The position numbers were made by a program, and so were the translations under genes. DNA of 64,000 nt from Adlercreutzia muris. GTDB lineage: Bacteria; Actinomycetota; Coriobacteriia; Coriobacteriales; Eggerthellaceae. The stretch lies in contig NZ_WAJS01000001.1 in NCBI RefSeq assembly GCF_008831045.1, positions 120,876 through 184,875 of the forward strand, written 5' to 3'. The notes under the pieces were generated by a model. The model was not told the origin of the DNA. It saw only the letters and a program-made list of their open reading frames with translations, and ran no database searches. Shown in pieces: positions 34,884 through 44,820 of this stretch (the first letter of the stretch is position 1; every line of letters begins with the position of its first letter).

Positions 34884-35513
34884 ATGCTGGAAGTGCGCAA
34901 GGCGCGAGTCGATGAGCTGGATGCGGTTTTCGACTTTTACGGGCAGATGGCTGACCAGATGGAAGGCACCGACTTCGACGTGCAATGGCGGCGCGGCGGC
35001 CATCCGTCCGCAGAGCTTCTGCGAGAGTCGGTGGCGGCCGGCCAGGTGATTCTCGGCGTGCTCACCGGGGATGCCGAAGGGGAGGACGTGGAAGCGGATG
35101 CGTGCGCCTCGGGTGCCGGCGGGGCTAAGGGCGCCCGGGCCGAAGGCGGCAAGGGCGCTGCCGGTTCCCATCCCGTCATCGCGAGCGCCATGGTGGTGAA
35201 CCACGAGGGGTCGCCCGGCTACGAGGCGGTGCCCTGGGCTGTGGATGCAGCGCCCGAGTGTGTGGGCGTGCTGCACGTGGTGGCCACGCTGCCGGCCTAT
35301 CACGGCCGCGGTTTCGCGCGACAGCTTCTGACCCAGGGCATTGAGATTTCCCGCGCCGATGGGCTCGCGGTTCTGCGCCTGGATACCTTCCCCCACAACA
35401 AGCGGGCCCGCAGTCTCTACGAATCCTGCGGCTTCGAGGATCGGGGCGACTGGACCGTGTACTACCCGGCCCTCGGCGACATCCAGGTGTCCATGTACGA
35501 GCTGCCGCTGTAA
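34884..35513 (+). CDS. GNAT-family N-acetyltransferase
   Basis: 209 residues from ATG 34884, with GAGAGGGGTGGAG upstream. The core acetyl-CoA-binding motif A is clear: LHVVATLPAYHGRGFARQLL (around residues 132-151), followed by LRLDTFPHNKRARSLYESCGF. An Ala/Gly-rich, charged insert (about residues 66-95) interrupts the N-terminal half. Substrate unknown; could modify a small molecule or a protein N-terminus. Stand-alone gene. Confidence 0.85.
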   Translation: MLEVRKARVDELDAVFDFYGQMADQMEGTDFDVQWRRGGHPSAELLRESVAAGQVILGVLTGDAEGEDVEADACASGAGGAKGARAEGGKGAAGSHPVIASAMVVNHEGSPGYEAVPWAVDAAPECVGVLHVVATLPAYHGRGFARQLLTQGIEISRADGLAVLRLDTFPHNKRARSLYESCGFEDRGDWTVYYPALGDIQVSMYELPL

Positions 35514-35523
35514 GTTTAGCGAG

Positions 35524-35583
35524 GTGGCGGGGCCTCGCGTGATGGAGGCTTGGGTGGTGGGGCCTCGGATGATGGGGGCTTGG
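35524..35583. repeat. Two tandem 30-bp repeats
   Basis: Units 35524-35553 and 35554-35583 are identical at 26 of 30 positions (each contains GGGGCCTCG and GGCTTGG). They lie directly after the GNAT stop. Confidence 0.75.
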
Positions 35584-35663
35584 GCCCGCACCGTTTCCGA
35601 GGGTCTCCCCGCAGGCCGTGCCGCTTTCCGGCTGCGGGAGCGGCCGCCGCACAGCGACGTCTT

Positions 35664-36368
35664 CTACCTGCAGGCCTCCGGGTCCAGGCGGTAGCCGATG
35701 CCCCAGACGGTCTCGATGATGCGGGGCTCGGTGGGGTCGGCCTCTATCTTGGCCCGCAGCTTCTTGATGAACACGGTGATGGAGCTGGTCTCGCCCACGA
35801 ACTCGGGGCCCCAGGCGGCTTCCACTAGCTGCTCGCGGGAGAGCACGGTGCCGGGGCTCGCGGCCAAGGCGGCCAATATCTTGAACTCCTTCGGGGTGAG
35901 CGCCACGGGCCTGTCGCCGAGAGTGGCCCGGTGCTGGGCCATATCCAGCGAGAGGCGGCCCACGGCGATGGTGCCGCTGGCCGGCGCGGTGGCGGGGCGC
36001 ATGGCCGCGCGGCGCAGGTGCGCCTCGATGTGCATCATGAGCTCGCGGGGGTCGAAGGGCTTCACCATGTAGTCATCGCCCCCAGCGGCAAATCCCACGC
36101 CCTTGTCCACGATGTCGCCCTTGGCCGACAGGAAGATGACCGGCACCGTGACGCCCCGGGCCCGCAGCTCGCGGCAGGCGGTGAAGCCGTCCATCTTCGG
36201 CATCATCACGTCCATGATGACAAGGTCGGGCGCGATCCTCCCCTCGAGCGCCAGCGCGTCCGCGCCGTTCTCGGCGTAGGCGAACTCATAACCGGCGCCC
36301 TCTACCATGTCGCGCACCAGCTTCTCGATGCGCGGCTCGTCGTCGACAAGCAGAATCTTCGCCATCAT
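35664..36368 (-). CDS. OmpR-family response regulator
   Basis: 234 residues: receiver domain with acidic DDE at 9-11, phosphoacceptor Asp in VIMDVMMPKMDG (about residue 54), Thr/Ser and Lys in VIFLSAKGD and YMVKPFD; then a winged-helix DNA-binding domain (VALTPKEFKILAALA, SREQLVEAAWG, TVWGIGYRL). ATG at 36368 or the next ATG at 36365, both close to AAGGAGG. Its partner kinase gene is upstream on the same strand, but the two are separated by 420 bp of tandem repeats, which is unusual for a two-component pair. Confidence 0.93.
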   Translation of the reverse strand: MMAKILLVDDEPRIEKLVRDMVEGAGYEFAYAENGADALALEGRIAPDLVIMDVMMPKMDGFTACRELRARGVTVPVIFLSAKGDIVDKGVGFAAGGDDYMVKPFDPRELMMHIEAHLRRAAMRPATAPASGTIAVGRLSLDMAQHRATLGDRPVALTPKEFKILAALAASPGTVLSREQLVEAAWGPEFVGETSSITVFIKKLRAKIEADPTEPRIIETVWGIGYRLDPEACR

Positions 36369-36431
36369 CGTCCTCCTTCGTCACGGGTTGCGGTGGGAGA
36401 TGCGTTGAGGCCGTCGCCCCTCTGCGCCTGT

Positions 36432-36711
36432 GCCCCAAAAGTGCGATGTGATCGTGCGCAGAGCGTTTTTGGGGCAAGAAACCGGGATGAATTACCGCAG
36501 CGGGCTTTCTTTCTGCCCCGAATGTGCGATACGACCGTTCACATCGCGCATTTGCGACGCAATCTCGCGCAAAGGGGGGCCGCCGAGGGGTTCGCGATGC
36601 CCCGAATGTGCGATACGACCGTTCACATCGCACATTTGCGACGCAATCTCGCGGAAAGGGGGCCGCCGAGGGGCCTGCGATGCCTCGAATGCACGATGGA
36701 CGCGGTCGCAT
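36432..36711. repeat. Tandem repeat array, about 84-bp period, between kinase and regulator genes
   Basis: Two near-identical units start at 36515 and 36599 (GCCCCGAATGTGCGATACGA...). Diverged partial copies begin at 36432 and 36682, giving spacings of 83, 84 and 83 bp. Each central unit contains an inverted repeat, perfect in the second (ATGTGCGAT / ATCGCACAT), so each copy could fold as a hairpin. No gene lies here. Confidence 0.85.
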
Positions 36712-36788
36712 CGCCCGTTCGGGGCTTTGGGAGCGTTGGGAGCATCGAGGGCATTGGAGGCTAACGGGGGAGGGCTGTGGCGCGCTTC

Positions 36789-38597
<1,809 letters not shown>

Positions 38598-38901
38598 GGA
38601 TCCCCTCCTTGCCAACCACCCTATTATGCCCGATGGGGAGGGGCGCGGGAATAGCTGATGGGGAAGGTAATTCTTTTTTAATATTTGTCCCGAATTCTTA
38701 ATGGAAAGTTCCCTTCCCGACCATTGCGACCGATCCTCGGCAGCGGCACAATGGGCCTGTGCGCTGGGGGTCTCGGTCGAGGAGGGCCGCCGCCCCGCAG
38801 ACAGCGCCCCTCGGTGATGCGCGTCGCAGTCGGCGCGACGGACGGTGGGGGGCTGTCGGCACAGCGCCGCGAGGAAATCCTATCTGAGGGAGGAGAGTTC
38901 T
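38598..38901. promoter_or_regulatory. Divergent promoter region, kinase / molybdoenzyme
   Basis: The 304 bp between the leftward kinase start and the rightward molybdoenzyme start contain an AT-rich stretch at about 38665-38700 (TTCTTTTTTAATATTTG) that stands out from the GC-rich surroundings and is the likely site of promoters. GGGAGGAG precedes the molybdoenzyme ATG. No gene is seen. Confidence 0.45.
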
Positions 38902-41262
38902 ATGACGAAGAACAGCGAACGCGCCGCAGACGCCACGCTCACCCGTCGCGCCTTCGTGGGGGCCGCGGCCGCCACGGCAGCCGCCGCGGGCCTGGCCGGG
39001 TGCGCGCCTGCGGCCACCGACGACGCGCCCGCCGAGGAGGGGCTGCCCGCGACGGGCGAGGATCCCTACGAGGGCGCGGAGATCTTCTATTCCACGTGCC
39101 CGCCGGAGTGCCAGCATCACAACCTCAAGGGCTATGTGGTGGACGGCAAGCTGGTGAAGGTGGAGTCTTCCGAGCTGAACGACTGCGCTGCCTGCGGCCG
39201 CGGTATCGCCCGCGCCTACATGACCAACGACCCGGAGCGCCTGACGGTGCCGCTGCTGCGCGACGGGGACAAGGGCTCGGGGAAGTTCAAGGAAATCACC
39301 TGGGACGAGGCCTTCGACCTCATCCAGCAGAAGTTCGACGAAGCCATCGCCACCGACGGCGTGGAATCTATCTGCTACGTGACCGGCTCCGGCAACTTCG
39401 GGGCCATGCACGGCCCGGTGGCCAACGCCTTCTTCGCCCATCTCGGGGGCGCCTCCACCACGGTGGGCAGCCTCTGCTGTGCGGGCACCACGGCGGCCAT
39501 CGTGCCCATCTACGGCCAGCGCTTCCTCGATTGCCGCAATCAGATCGAGAACTCCACCTACTGTGTGATCTGGGGCAACAACCCGGCCATCTCCAAGCAG
39601 GGCTACTTCCAGCGCTTCGAGAAGGTGGTGGAAAACGGCGGCAAGCTCGTGGTCATCGACCCCATCTACACCGAATCGGCCGCCAAGGCCACCGACTGGA
39701 TCGCTCCCTGGCCCGGCACCGACGCGGCCTTGGGCCTCGCCATGCTGAAGACCATCGTGGACGAGAAGCTCTATGACGAGGAGTTCCTGCTGGCCCACAC
39801 CTGCGCCCCCTGCCTTGTGGACAAGGCCACGGGCGCGCCGGTGCTCGAGAGCGCCGAGGACCCGGCCTCGTTCATGGTGCTCGACACGGCCACCGGCACG
39901 GTGGTGCGCCACGACGCCCCCAACATCACGGCCGCCCTCACCCTGGAGGGCACGCCCCAGGCCGAACAGTACAGCACCGAGTTCGAGCTCATCTACGCCA
40001 ACGCCGCCCCCTGGACCGCCGAGGCGGCCGAAACGGAGTGCGGCGTGCCCGCGGCCGACATCCAGCGCATCGCCCGCGAGTACGCAACCGCCGAGCACGC
40101 CATGATCGTGCAGAACATGGGCGGCTTCATGCGCACCGAGAACGGCACCTACGCCACGGCCGTAGGCGCGTACCTGGCGGCCTTCTGCGGGCAGGTGGGC
40201 CACGTCGGCGACGGCGTGTCCGATGCCGGCGGCATGAACGAGGTGAAGACCGGCGCCCCCATCCCCGTGCCCGAGCTCGACCATAAGGTTCCCGCCATTC
40301 CCCGCTTCAAGTTCGGCGAGGCGGTGCTGGCCGAAGATCCGCTGAAGGTGAACGTGCTGTGGTCCATGACCGGCAGCCCCATGACCCAGTGGCCCAACAC
40401 CACCATGGTGAAGGCGGCCCTGGAGGCCATTCCCTTCGTGGTCACCGTGGAGCACTGCCTCACCTCGACGGCCCTCTACTCCGACCTGGTGCTGCCCTGC
40501 ACCGGCATGTTCGAGATGGAAGGCGTGCTGGCCAACGCCCGCTCCCACTGGGTGCAGCTGGTGGAGAAGGCCGTGGACGGCCCCGGCCAGTGCAAGTCCG
40601 ACCTGGAGATCTTCACCGAGCTCGCGAAGCGCTACGGCTTCGGCGACGCCTTCGACGTGCCCATGGACACCCTCATCAGCAATGTCATCGAGCCGACGGG
40701 CATCACCCTGGAGGAACTGAAGGAGAAGAAGGCCATCGACGTGGTGGGCCCCGACTACATCCCCTACAAGGACGGCGAGTTCCTCACCCCCTCCAAGAAG
40801 GCCGAGTTCTGGGTGGCCGCTTGGAAGGAAGAGGGCTTCGACCCCATCGTCACCTACGCCCGCTCCGAGGAGGACGCCCGCAACGACAACGAGCTGGCAA
40901 GCAAGTACCCGCTGTTCGCCGTGCAGCAGAAGACCTATCGCGGCGTGCACTCCACCTTCCACGCCCTGCCGTGGATGGACGAGATCTGCGACACCGAGCC
41001 GCACATCCTCATCCATGCTGATGACGCGGCTGCTCGCGGCATTGCCGACGGGGACGCCGTGGTGGTATTCAACGATCGCGGCGAGCACCGGGGCATCGCG
41101 CGGGTGAACAAGCTGCTGAAACCCGGCGTGATCGGCCTGCAGAACGGTTGGTGGGAGCAGCAGGGCGGCTCGTCCAGCTACGTGACCAACGACAAGTGGA
41201 AGACCCTCGGCGGCACCCACTGCTGCAACCAGACTCTCGTCGACGTGAAGAAGGAGGCGTAA
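38902..41262 (+). CDS. Molybdopterin oxidoreductase catalytic subunit (DmsA-like), Tat-exported, probable lipoprotein
   Basis: 786 residues. Tat signal TLTRRAFVG at residues 12-20 and a lipobox LAGC ending at C34 suggest export and lipid anchoring. The Fe-S motif is atypical: C66-x3-C70, then Asn at 74 where a third Cys is normal, and C95-x2-C98. The molybdopterin domains follow (ITWDEAFDLIQQKFDEA, CVIWGNNPAISKQG, the dinucleotide-binding C-terminus IADGDAVVVFNDRGE). It is followed 4 bp later by a DmsB-like ferredoxin. Could be a DMSO/TMAO-type respiratory reductase, or a gut-actinobacterial molybdenum dehydroxylase; the substrate cannot be assigned. No membrane anchor gene follows intact. 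Confidence 0.87.
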   Translation: MTKNSERAADATLTRRAFVGAAAATAAAAGLAGCAPAATDDAPAEEGLPATGEDPYEGAEIFYSTCPPECQHHNLKGYVVDGKLVKVESSELNDCAACGRGIARAYMTNDPERLTVPLLRDGDKGSGKFKEITWDEAFDLIQQKFDEAIATDGVESICYVTGSGNFGAMHGPVANAFFAHLGGASTTVGSLCCAGTTAAIVPIYGQRFLDCRNQIENSTYCVIWGNNPAISKQGYFQRFEKVVENGGKLVVIDPIYTESAAKATDWIAPWPGTDAALGLAMLKTIVDEKLYDEEFLLAHTCAPCLVDKATGAPVLESAEDPASFMVLDTATGTVVRHDAPNITAALTLEGTPQAEQYSTEFELIYANAAPWTAEAAETECGVPAADIQRIAREYATAEHAMIVQNMGGFMRTENGTYATAVGAYLAAFCGQVGHVGDGVSDAGGMNEVKTGAPIPVPELDHKVPAIPRFKFGEAVLAEDPLKVNVLWSMTGSPMTQWPNTTMVKAALEAIPFVVTVEHCLTSTALYSDLVLPCTGMFEMEGVLANARSHWVQLVEKAVDGPGQCKSDLEIFTELAKRYGFGDAFDVPMDTLISNVIEPTGITLEELKEKKAIDVVGPDYIPYKDGEFLTPSKKAEFWVAAWKEEGFDPIVTYARSEEDARNDNELASKYPLFAVQQKTYRGVHSTFHALPWMDEICDTEPHILIHADDAAARGIADGDAVVVFNDRGEHRGIARVNKLLKPGVIGLQNGWWEQQGGSSSYVTNDKWKTLGGTHCCNQTLVDVKKEA

Positions 41263-41266
41263 AGCC

Positions 41267-41839
41267 ATGGCCATCGGATTTTGGATGAACAACAAGAACT
41301 GCTACGGCTGCAAGACCTGCTCCATCGCCTGCAAGAGCGAGAAGCAGCTGGATCGCGGCGTGCTGCTGCGCACCGTGACCGAGATTCGCCAGGACGACCC
41401 GACGGCCTTCGCCTTCCTCTCCATGGCCTGCAACCACTGCGAGGAGCCGGCCTGTGTGGAGATGTGCCCCGTGGGCGCCTACACTAAGCTGGAAGACGGC
41501 ACGGTCATGCAGGATCACACCGTGTGCATCGGCTGCAAGACCTGCATCTCGGCCTGCCCCTACGGCGCTCCCAGCTATGATGAGGCGACGAGCACCACGT
41601 TCAAGTGCGACGGCTGCTACGACCGCCGCCAGCGCGGCGAGCTGCCCGCCTGCGTGGCCGCCTGCCCCGGCGCGAACCTGGCCCTCGATGAGATGGACGC
41701 GCTGCAGAGCGCTCACGCAGCCGATATTGTGTCCGACGAGAATTCCGGCACCAAGCCCAACTTCGTCATCACCGTGGATGCGGCGCTTTCCGAAGAGCCC
41801 GACGACACCGTCGTCGCCGCAGCCGCCGAGAAAGCCTAA
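41267..41839 (+). CDS. DmsB-like four-cluster ferredoxin subunit
   Basis: 190 residues with four Cys groups: CYGCKTCSIACKS, CNHCEEPACVEMCP, CIGCKTCISACPYG, and CDGC with CVAACPG. Electron-transfer partner of the molybdoenzyme just upstream (4-bp gap). The C-terminal tail (KPNFVITVD) recurs in the two truncated DmsB fragments downstream, showing they belong to the same family. Terminator at 41919. Confidence 0.93.
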   Translation: MAIGFWMNNKNCYGCKTCSIACKSEKQLDRGVLLRTVTEIRQDDPTAFAFLSMACNHCEEPACVEMCPVGAYTKLEDGTVMQDHTVCIGCKTCISACPYGAPSYDEATSTTFKCDGCYDRRQRGELPACVAACPGANLALDEMDALQSAHAADIVSDENSGTKPNFVITVDAALSEEPDDTVVAAAAEKA

Positions 41840-41846
41840 GGCTCCC

Positions 41847-41952
41847 CCGTCGGCAGCAGACCGGCGACACGCCGACGGCACGCCAGCGGCGGCCCGTCGG
41901 CAAGCAAGCCCTCCCAACGGTGCCCCGACCCTTCGTCGGGGCACCGCCCTTT
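41847..41952 (+). terminator. Two hairpins ending the molybdoenzyme operon
   Basis: A weaker stem CCGTCGGC / GCCGACGG (41847-41854, 41871-41878) is followed by a strong one, GGTGCCCCGAC / GTCGGGGCACC with loop CCTTC (41919-41945) and GCCCTTTC after it. The second is a good rho-independent terminator. Confidence 0.8.
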
Positions 41953-42370
41953 CGAGGCATGGCTCTCAGGAAGCGACCCGGCGGAAGTTCCCCAGGGCGC
42001 TATCGACAAGGACCTGGACACCGGCGAGGTGAAGAGCGATCCGGAGAAGTGCATCGGCTGCGGCACCTGCACCATGAGCTGCCCCTACAGCGCCCCGAAG
42101 GTGGCGGAGGCCATGAAGTCCGTGAAGTGCAACATGTGCGCCGAGCGCGTGGCCGAGGGCAAGCAGCCCATCTGCGTGGAGGCCTGCCCCCTGCGCGCCC
42201 TGGACTTCGGCGACATCGAGGAGCTGCGGGCCACCTACGGCACCGACGCGGAGATCGCGCCTCTGCCGGCGGCCAGCGAGAGCCAGCCGAACCTGGTCAT
42301 CACCGTGCCCGTTGATGCCAAGCCTGCAGGCGCCTGCCGGAGTCTCGCCGACTTCCTTAGGCGCACCTGA
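41951..42370 (+). pseudogene. DmsB-like ferredoxin fragment 1 (C-terminal part only)
   Basis: The frame reads ...QGAIDKDLDTGEV, then KCIGCGTCTMSCPYSAPK and CNMCAERVAEGKQPICVEAC. These are clusters three and four of a DmsB-type subunit, ending with PNLVITVP. The first two cluster motifs and any N-terminus are missing. GTG 42029 gives a 113-residue product but has no good ribosome site. The recognisable part begins right after the terminator of the preceding operon, so a 5' deletion probably removed the rest of a second reductase operon. Confidence 0.7.
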
Positions 42371-42413
42371 GTGGGGTAGAATGGCAGCGACGGTTTCAGG
42401 GGCTTAGGAGAGA

Positions 42414-42710
42414 ATGGGCGCCGTGCAGTACGGGTTCCACTTCAACGGCCGGCGGTGCGACGGGTGCACCGAGCCCATCGCCGCCGGGAGCGCCCCGGTG
42501 TGCGCGGAGGCCTGCCCTTTGCGGGCGTTGGGCTTCGGGCCCATCGATGAGGTGCGCGAGCGCTTCGGGGACCGGGCCGACCTGCCGCCTCTGCCCGAGG
42601 CGACGGTCACCGCGCCGCACCTGGCCATCACGCTGCCCGTCTGCGCCGAGGCCGATCCCGGTCGCGTTCGCGCCGAGGGCCGCGTGCAGAACGGCCGCGA
42701 GATCGTATAG
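42414..42710 (+). pseudogene. DmsB-like ferredoxin fragment 2 (C-terminal part only)
   Basis: 98 residues. CDGC (in GRRCDGCTEPIAAG) and CAEACPLRALGFGPIDEVRE align with the last part of fragment 1, including the PHLAITLP tail. Unlike fragment 1 it has a good start: TTAGGAGAG 5 bases before ATG 42414, and a TAGAAT at 42377. It may therefore still be expressed as a small two-Cys-group protein. It lacks enough Cys for even one complete standard [4Fe-4S] ferredoxin fold. It precedes a TorD gene. Confidence 0.6.
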
Positions 42711-42823
42711 GGAAGGGGGCGTCGCGTCCTGCCCCGGGAGGGGCGCGGTGCCGTCGAGGAAAGAGGGCCCGAGCCCGGTCAGAGTGGCCGAGCCTGCGGG
42801 CAAGCACAAGAGAGAGGGAAGCC

Positions 42824-43471
42824 ATGACCGAAGCTACTGAGCCTGTGGACGCCATCGTTTTCGCGGGGGCGAGCCTGGCGCCGTTTTTCCTGAACGACCC
42901 CCGCACCGGCGATGCCGCCGATGCCTTTGCCGCCCTGGCCGAGCTGGATGTGGCCGCTGCGGCTGCGCAATGGCCCTTCGCCGGCGATGAGATCGCTGCG
43001 GTGGAGGGCGCCCTGGCCGCCATGAAGGAGGGCCTGGCCGCCGGCGCCGACCACGATGACGTGGTGTGGGAGTACCGCCGCCTGTTCGTAGGGCCGGGGC
43101 ATCTGCCCGCGCCGCCCTGGGGCTCGGTGTACACCGATCGCGAGTGCGTCGTCTTCGGCGAGAGCACCCTGGCCCTGCGGGCGTGGATGCGCGCCGTGGG
43201 CGTGGAGCGCCTGGCCGACGAGCGCACTCCCGAGGATCACATCGGCCTCATGCTGGCTCTTTTGTCCTTCCTTGCCGCCGAGCGGCCCGAGCTGGTGGAC
43301 GACTACCTGCGCGACCATCTGCTCACCTGGGCGCCCCACTATCTGGAGGCCCTGGAAGAGGCGGCCGAGCAGCCCTTCTACGTCGGTCTTGCCCGCTTGA
43401 CGCGCCTCACCCTGGTCGGCCTCCAGCGGGAGCGCGGCCTGACAGTCGAGCTCCCGCGCTTCTACCGCTAG
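42824..43471 (+). CDS. TorD/DmsD-family chaperone
   Basis: 215 residues, mostly helical. The typical WEYRRLFVGPGHLPAPPWGSVY (about 85-106) and PEDHIGLMLALLSFL, then DHLLTWAPHYLEAL match DmsD/TorD-like molybdoenzyme chaperones. Expected clients are the Tat-dependent catalytic subunit at 38902 or the lost enzyme whose fragments flank this gene. GAGAGAGGGAAGCC precedes the ATG. Intact, in contrast to its neighbours. Confidence 0.88.
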   Translation: MTEATEPVDAIVFAGASLAPFFLNDPRTGDAADAFAALAELDVAAAAAQWPFAGDEIAAVEGALAAMKEGLAAGADHDDVVWEYRRLFVGPGHLPAPPWGSVYTDRECVVFGESTLALRAWMRAVGVERLADERTPEDHIGLMLALLSFLAAERPELVDDYLRDHLLTWAPHYLEALEEAAEQPFYVGLARLTRLTLVGLQRERGLTVELPRFYR

Positions 43472-43484
43472 GGCGCCAGCGTTC

Positions 43485-43725
43485 CATGGACGGCTTCGCC
43501 CCTTGCCATAAGCGAGATCACCCTGGCGCTCTTCACCACCCTGGCGCCGTCGGGAGCGATGGCCTACCTGCTCATGAGCCTGCCCGTGCTGACGGGCCGC
43601 GCCACGGGGGAGGAGGCCGCCGCCTTCGTCGTGCTGGGCCTCGCCGGCGTGGTTGCGGCCTTCTGCGGCGTGCGCGCCCACAACTCTCGCCGACGCTTGG
43701 CGGCTGCCCTTACACCTCCAGCAGC
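43485..43725 (+). pseudogene. DmsC-like membrane anchor, N-terminal fragment
   Basis: Reading PLAISEITLALFTTLAPSG, then AMAYLLMSLPVLTG and AAAFVVLGLAGVVAAFCGV, this is the start of a DmsC-type quinol-binding anchor. It has two hydrophobic helices and then stops being recognisable near HNSRRRLAAAL, where the converging phosphodiesterase gene's 3' end begins. No start codon with a ribosome site lies in frame; ATG 43485 is in another frame. It is a 3'-truncated remnant of the same decayed operon as the DmsB fragments. Confidence 0.65.
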
Positions 43726-44228
43726 ACCTTGCCGTCGAGGTTCTCGATCCACGTGTGCAGCACGCGGCCCTCTGCCACATCCATCTTCGCGATGGTGCGG
43801 CCGAAGTCGCTGCGGGGGCGGAACACCGCGCCGGGACACATATATATAGCCGCGGGCCGCGCCTCGGGCCCGACGATCAGCTCCGGCACATGGGTGTGGC
43901 CGTGCACGATAACGTCGGGAATGGGGTCGCCGGGGCCGAGGCCCCGCGAGGCACCCCCGCGGTTCACGCGCACGTCACCGGGCTTGTGGCCCACGAGGAA
44001 CTTCACGCCCCCGATCACGGGCCGGGCGAAATGGTCCACGGCGCTGCCGTATTCCGCGAAGTCGTTGTTGCCGAGCACGGCGGTCACGGGGGCCAGGGTT
44101 TCCAGCTCTCGCAGAATGGCGGGGCCGCCGATGTCGCCGGCATGGATGATGTGGTCGCAGTCCGCCAGGGCCGCGTAGGCCGCCGGGCTCAAGGAGCCGT
44201 GGGTGTCCGAGATGATGCCGATGCGCAT
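43710..44228 (-). CDS. YfcE/MJ0936-type metallophosphoesterase
   Basis: 172 residues from ATG 44228 (AGGAGGCCCC upstream). The calcineurin-like motifs are complete: GIISDTHG (residues 4-11), HAGDIGG, VLGNND, VGHKPG and VHGHTHVPE. Proteins of this subfamily hydrolyse phosphodiesters, with Mn or Ni at the active site; the natural substrate is usually unknown. Its 3' end overlaps the DmsC remnant on the opposite strand. Confidence 0.93.
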   Translation of the reverse strand: MRIGIISDTHGSLSPAAYAALADCDHIIHAGDIGGPAILRELETLAPVTAVLGNNDFAEYGSAVDHFARPVIGGVKFLVGHKPGDVRVNRGGASRGLGPGDPIPDVIVHGHTHVPELIVGPEARPAAIYMCPGAVFRPRSDFGRTIAKMDVAEGRVLHTWIENLDGKVLLEV

Positions 44229-44351
44229 GGGGCCTCCTGTTTTTTTGGGGAGCGTTCGTTCTTGCAACGATAATAGCCGTTTTTGCGCAGCAAAGTCGAA
44301 GCAAAACGCTTATAAATTATCGGCCGCGCGCCCTCGTTGACGCAGCGTCCC

Positions 44352-44360
44352 TGCTATGAT
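44352..44360 (+). promoter_or_regulatory. Extended -10 promoter
   Basis: TGCTATGAT about 70 bp before the first of the two paralogous small genes. An identical 9-mer precedes the Mrp gene at 45225. No matching -35 box, as is common for extended -10 promoters. Confidence 0.5.
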
Positions 44361-44431
44361 GGGGGTACCAGGCGGGGAGTACCGTCGATGGGCGGCGCCC
44401 CCGCGCGAATCCGCTCGAGAGAGGACGTCCC

Positions 44432-44782
44432 ATGGGTAAGAAAATCGACGAGGCGCTCGACATCGCATATGAGGATATGCCCACCTACCTGCACGCCAAC
44501 CACTCCGTGTACATGGAGACGCCCGCCGGGCTGTACTATCTCACCGACGTGAACGACCGCTACTGGCGCGTCCAGGACACCGAGCGCTTCAACGAGAAGG
44601 GCCACTACATCGACTGCAGCCCGCTGGTGCCCACTATCGGCGAGTTTCTGGAGCTGCCCTACAACGACGAGGGCCATACCATCAAGGGCGTCTTCGCCGA
44701 GGCCACCTTCTATCCATCAGGCGATGGGAAGGAAATCGTGGAGGTGGAAAACGCCGCCGATGCCGAGGCCGCCGAGGAGTAG
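44432..44782 (+). CDS. Conserved small protein of unknown function (paralogue A)
   Basis: 116 residues, soluble, acidic C-terminus. I do not recognise the family. The core (PTYLHANHSVYMET, GLYYLTDVNDRYWRVQDTER, FNEKGHYIDCSPLVPTIGEF) is almost repeated in the next gene, so this is a tandem duplication. GAGAGAGGACG precedes the ATG. Aromatic-rich, with a single Cys in YIDCSPLV conserved in both. The gap to paralogue B is 38 bp, so they are co-transcribed. Confidence 0.75.
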   Translation: MGKKIDEALDIAYEDMPTYLHANHSVYMETPAGLYYLTDVNDRYWRVQDTERFNEKGHYIDCSPLVPTIGEFLELPYNDEGHTIKGVFAEATFYPSGDGKEIVEVENAADAEAAEE

Positions 44783-44820
44783 AATCAGCGGCATCCACCC
44801 GCGCGAGAACAGGAGCACCC

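Noticed and set aside
36432..36711. CRISPR array
   Set aside because: Only two near-identical units with adjoining, not spacer-separated, 84-bp periods; no cas genes in the window.
38698..41295. Long open frame (about 865 codons) antisense to the second molybdoenzyme
   Set aside because: Translation shows only His/Gly/Ala-rich sequence with no domain, while the plus strand encodes a complete molybdopterin enzyme.
43066..43725. Longer alternative frame running through the TorD gene and beyond
   Set aside because: It lacks family similarity within TorD, where the other frame gives a full chaperone.
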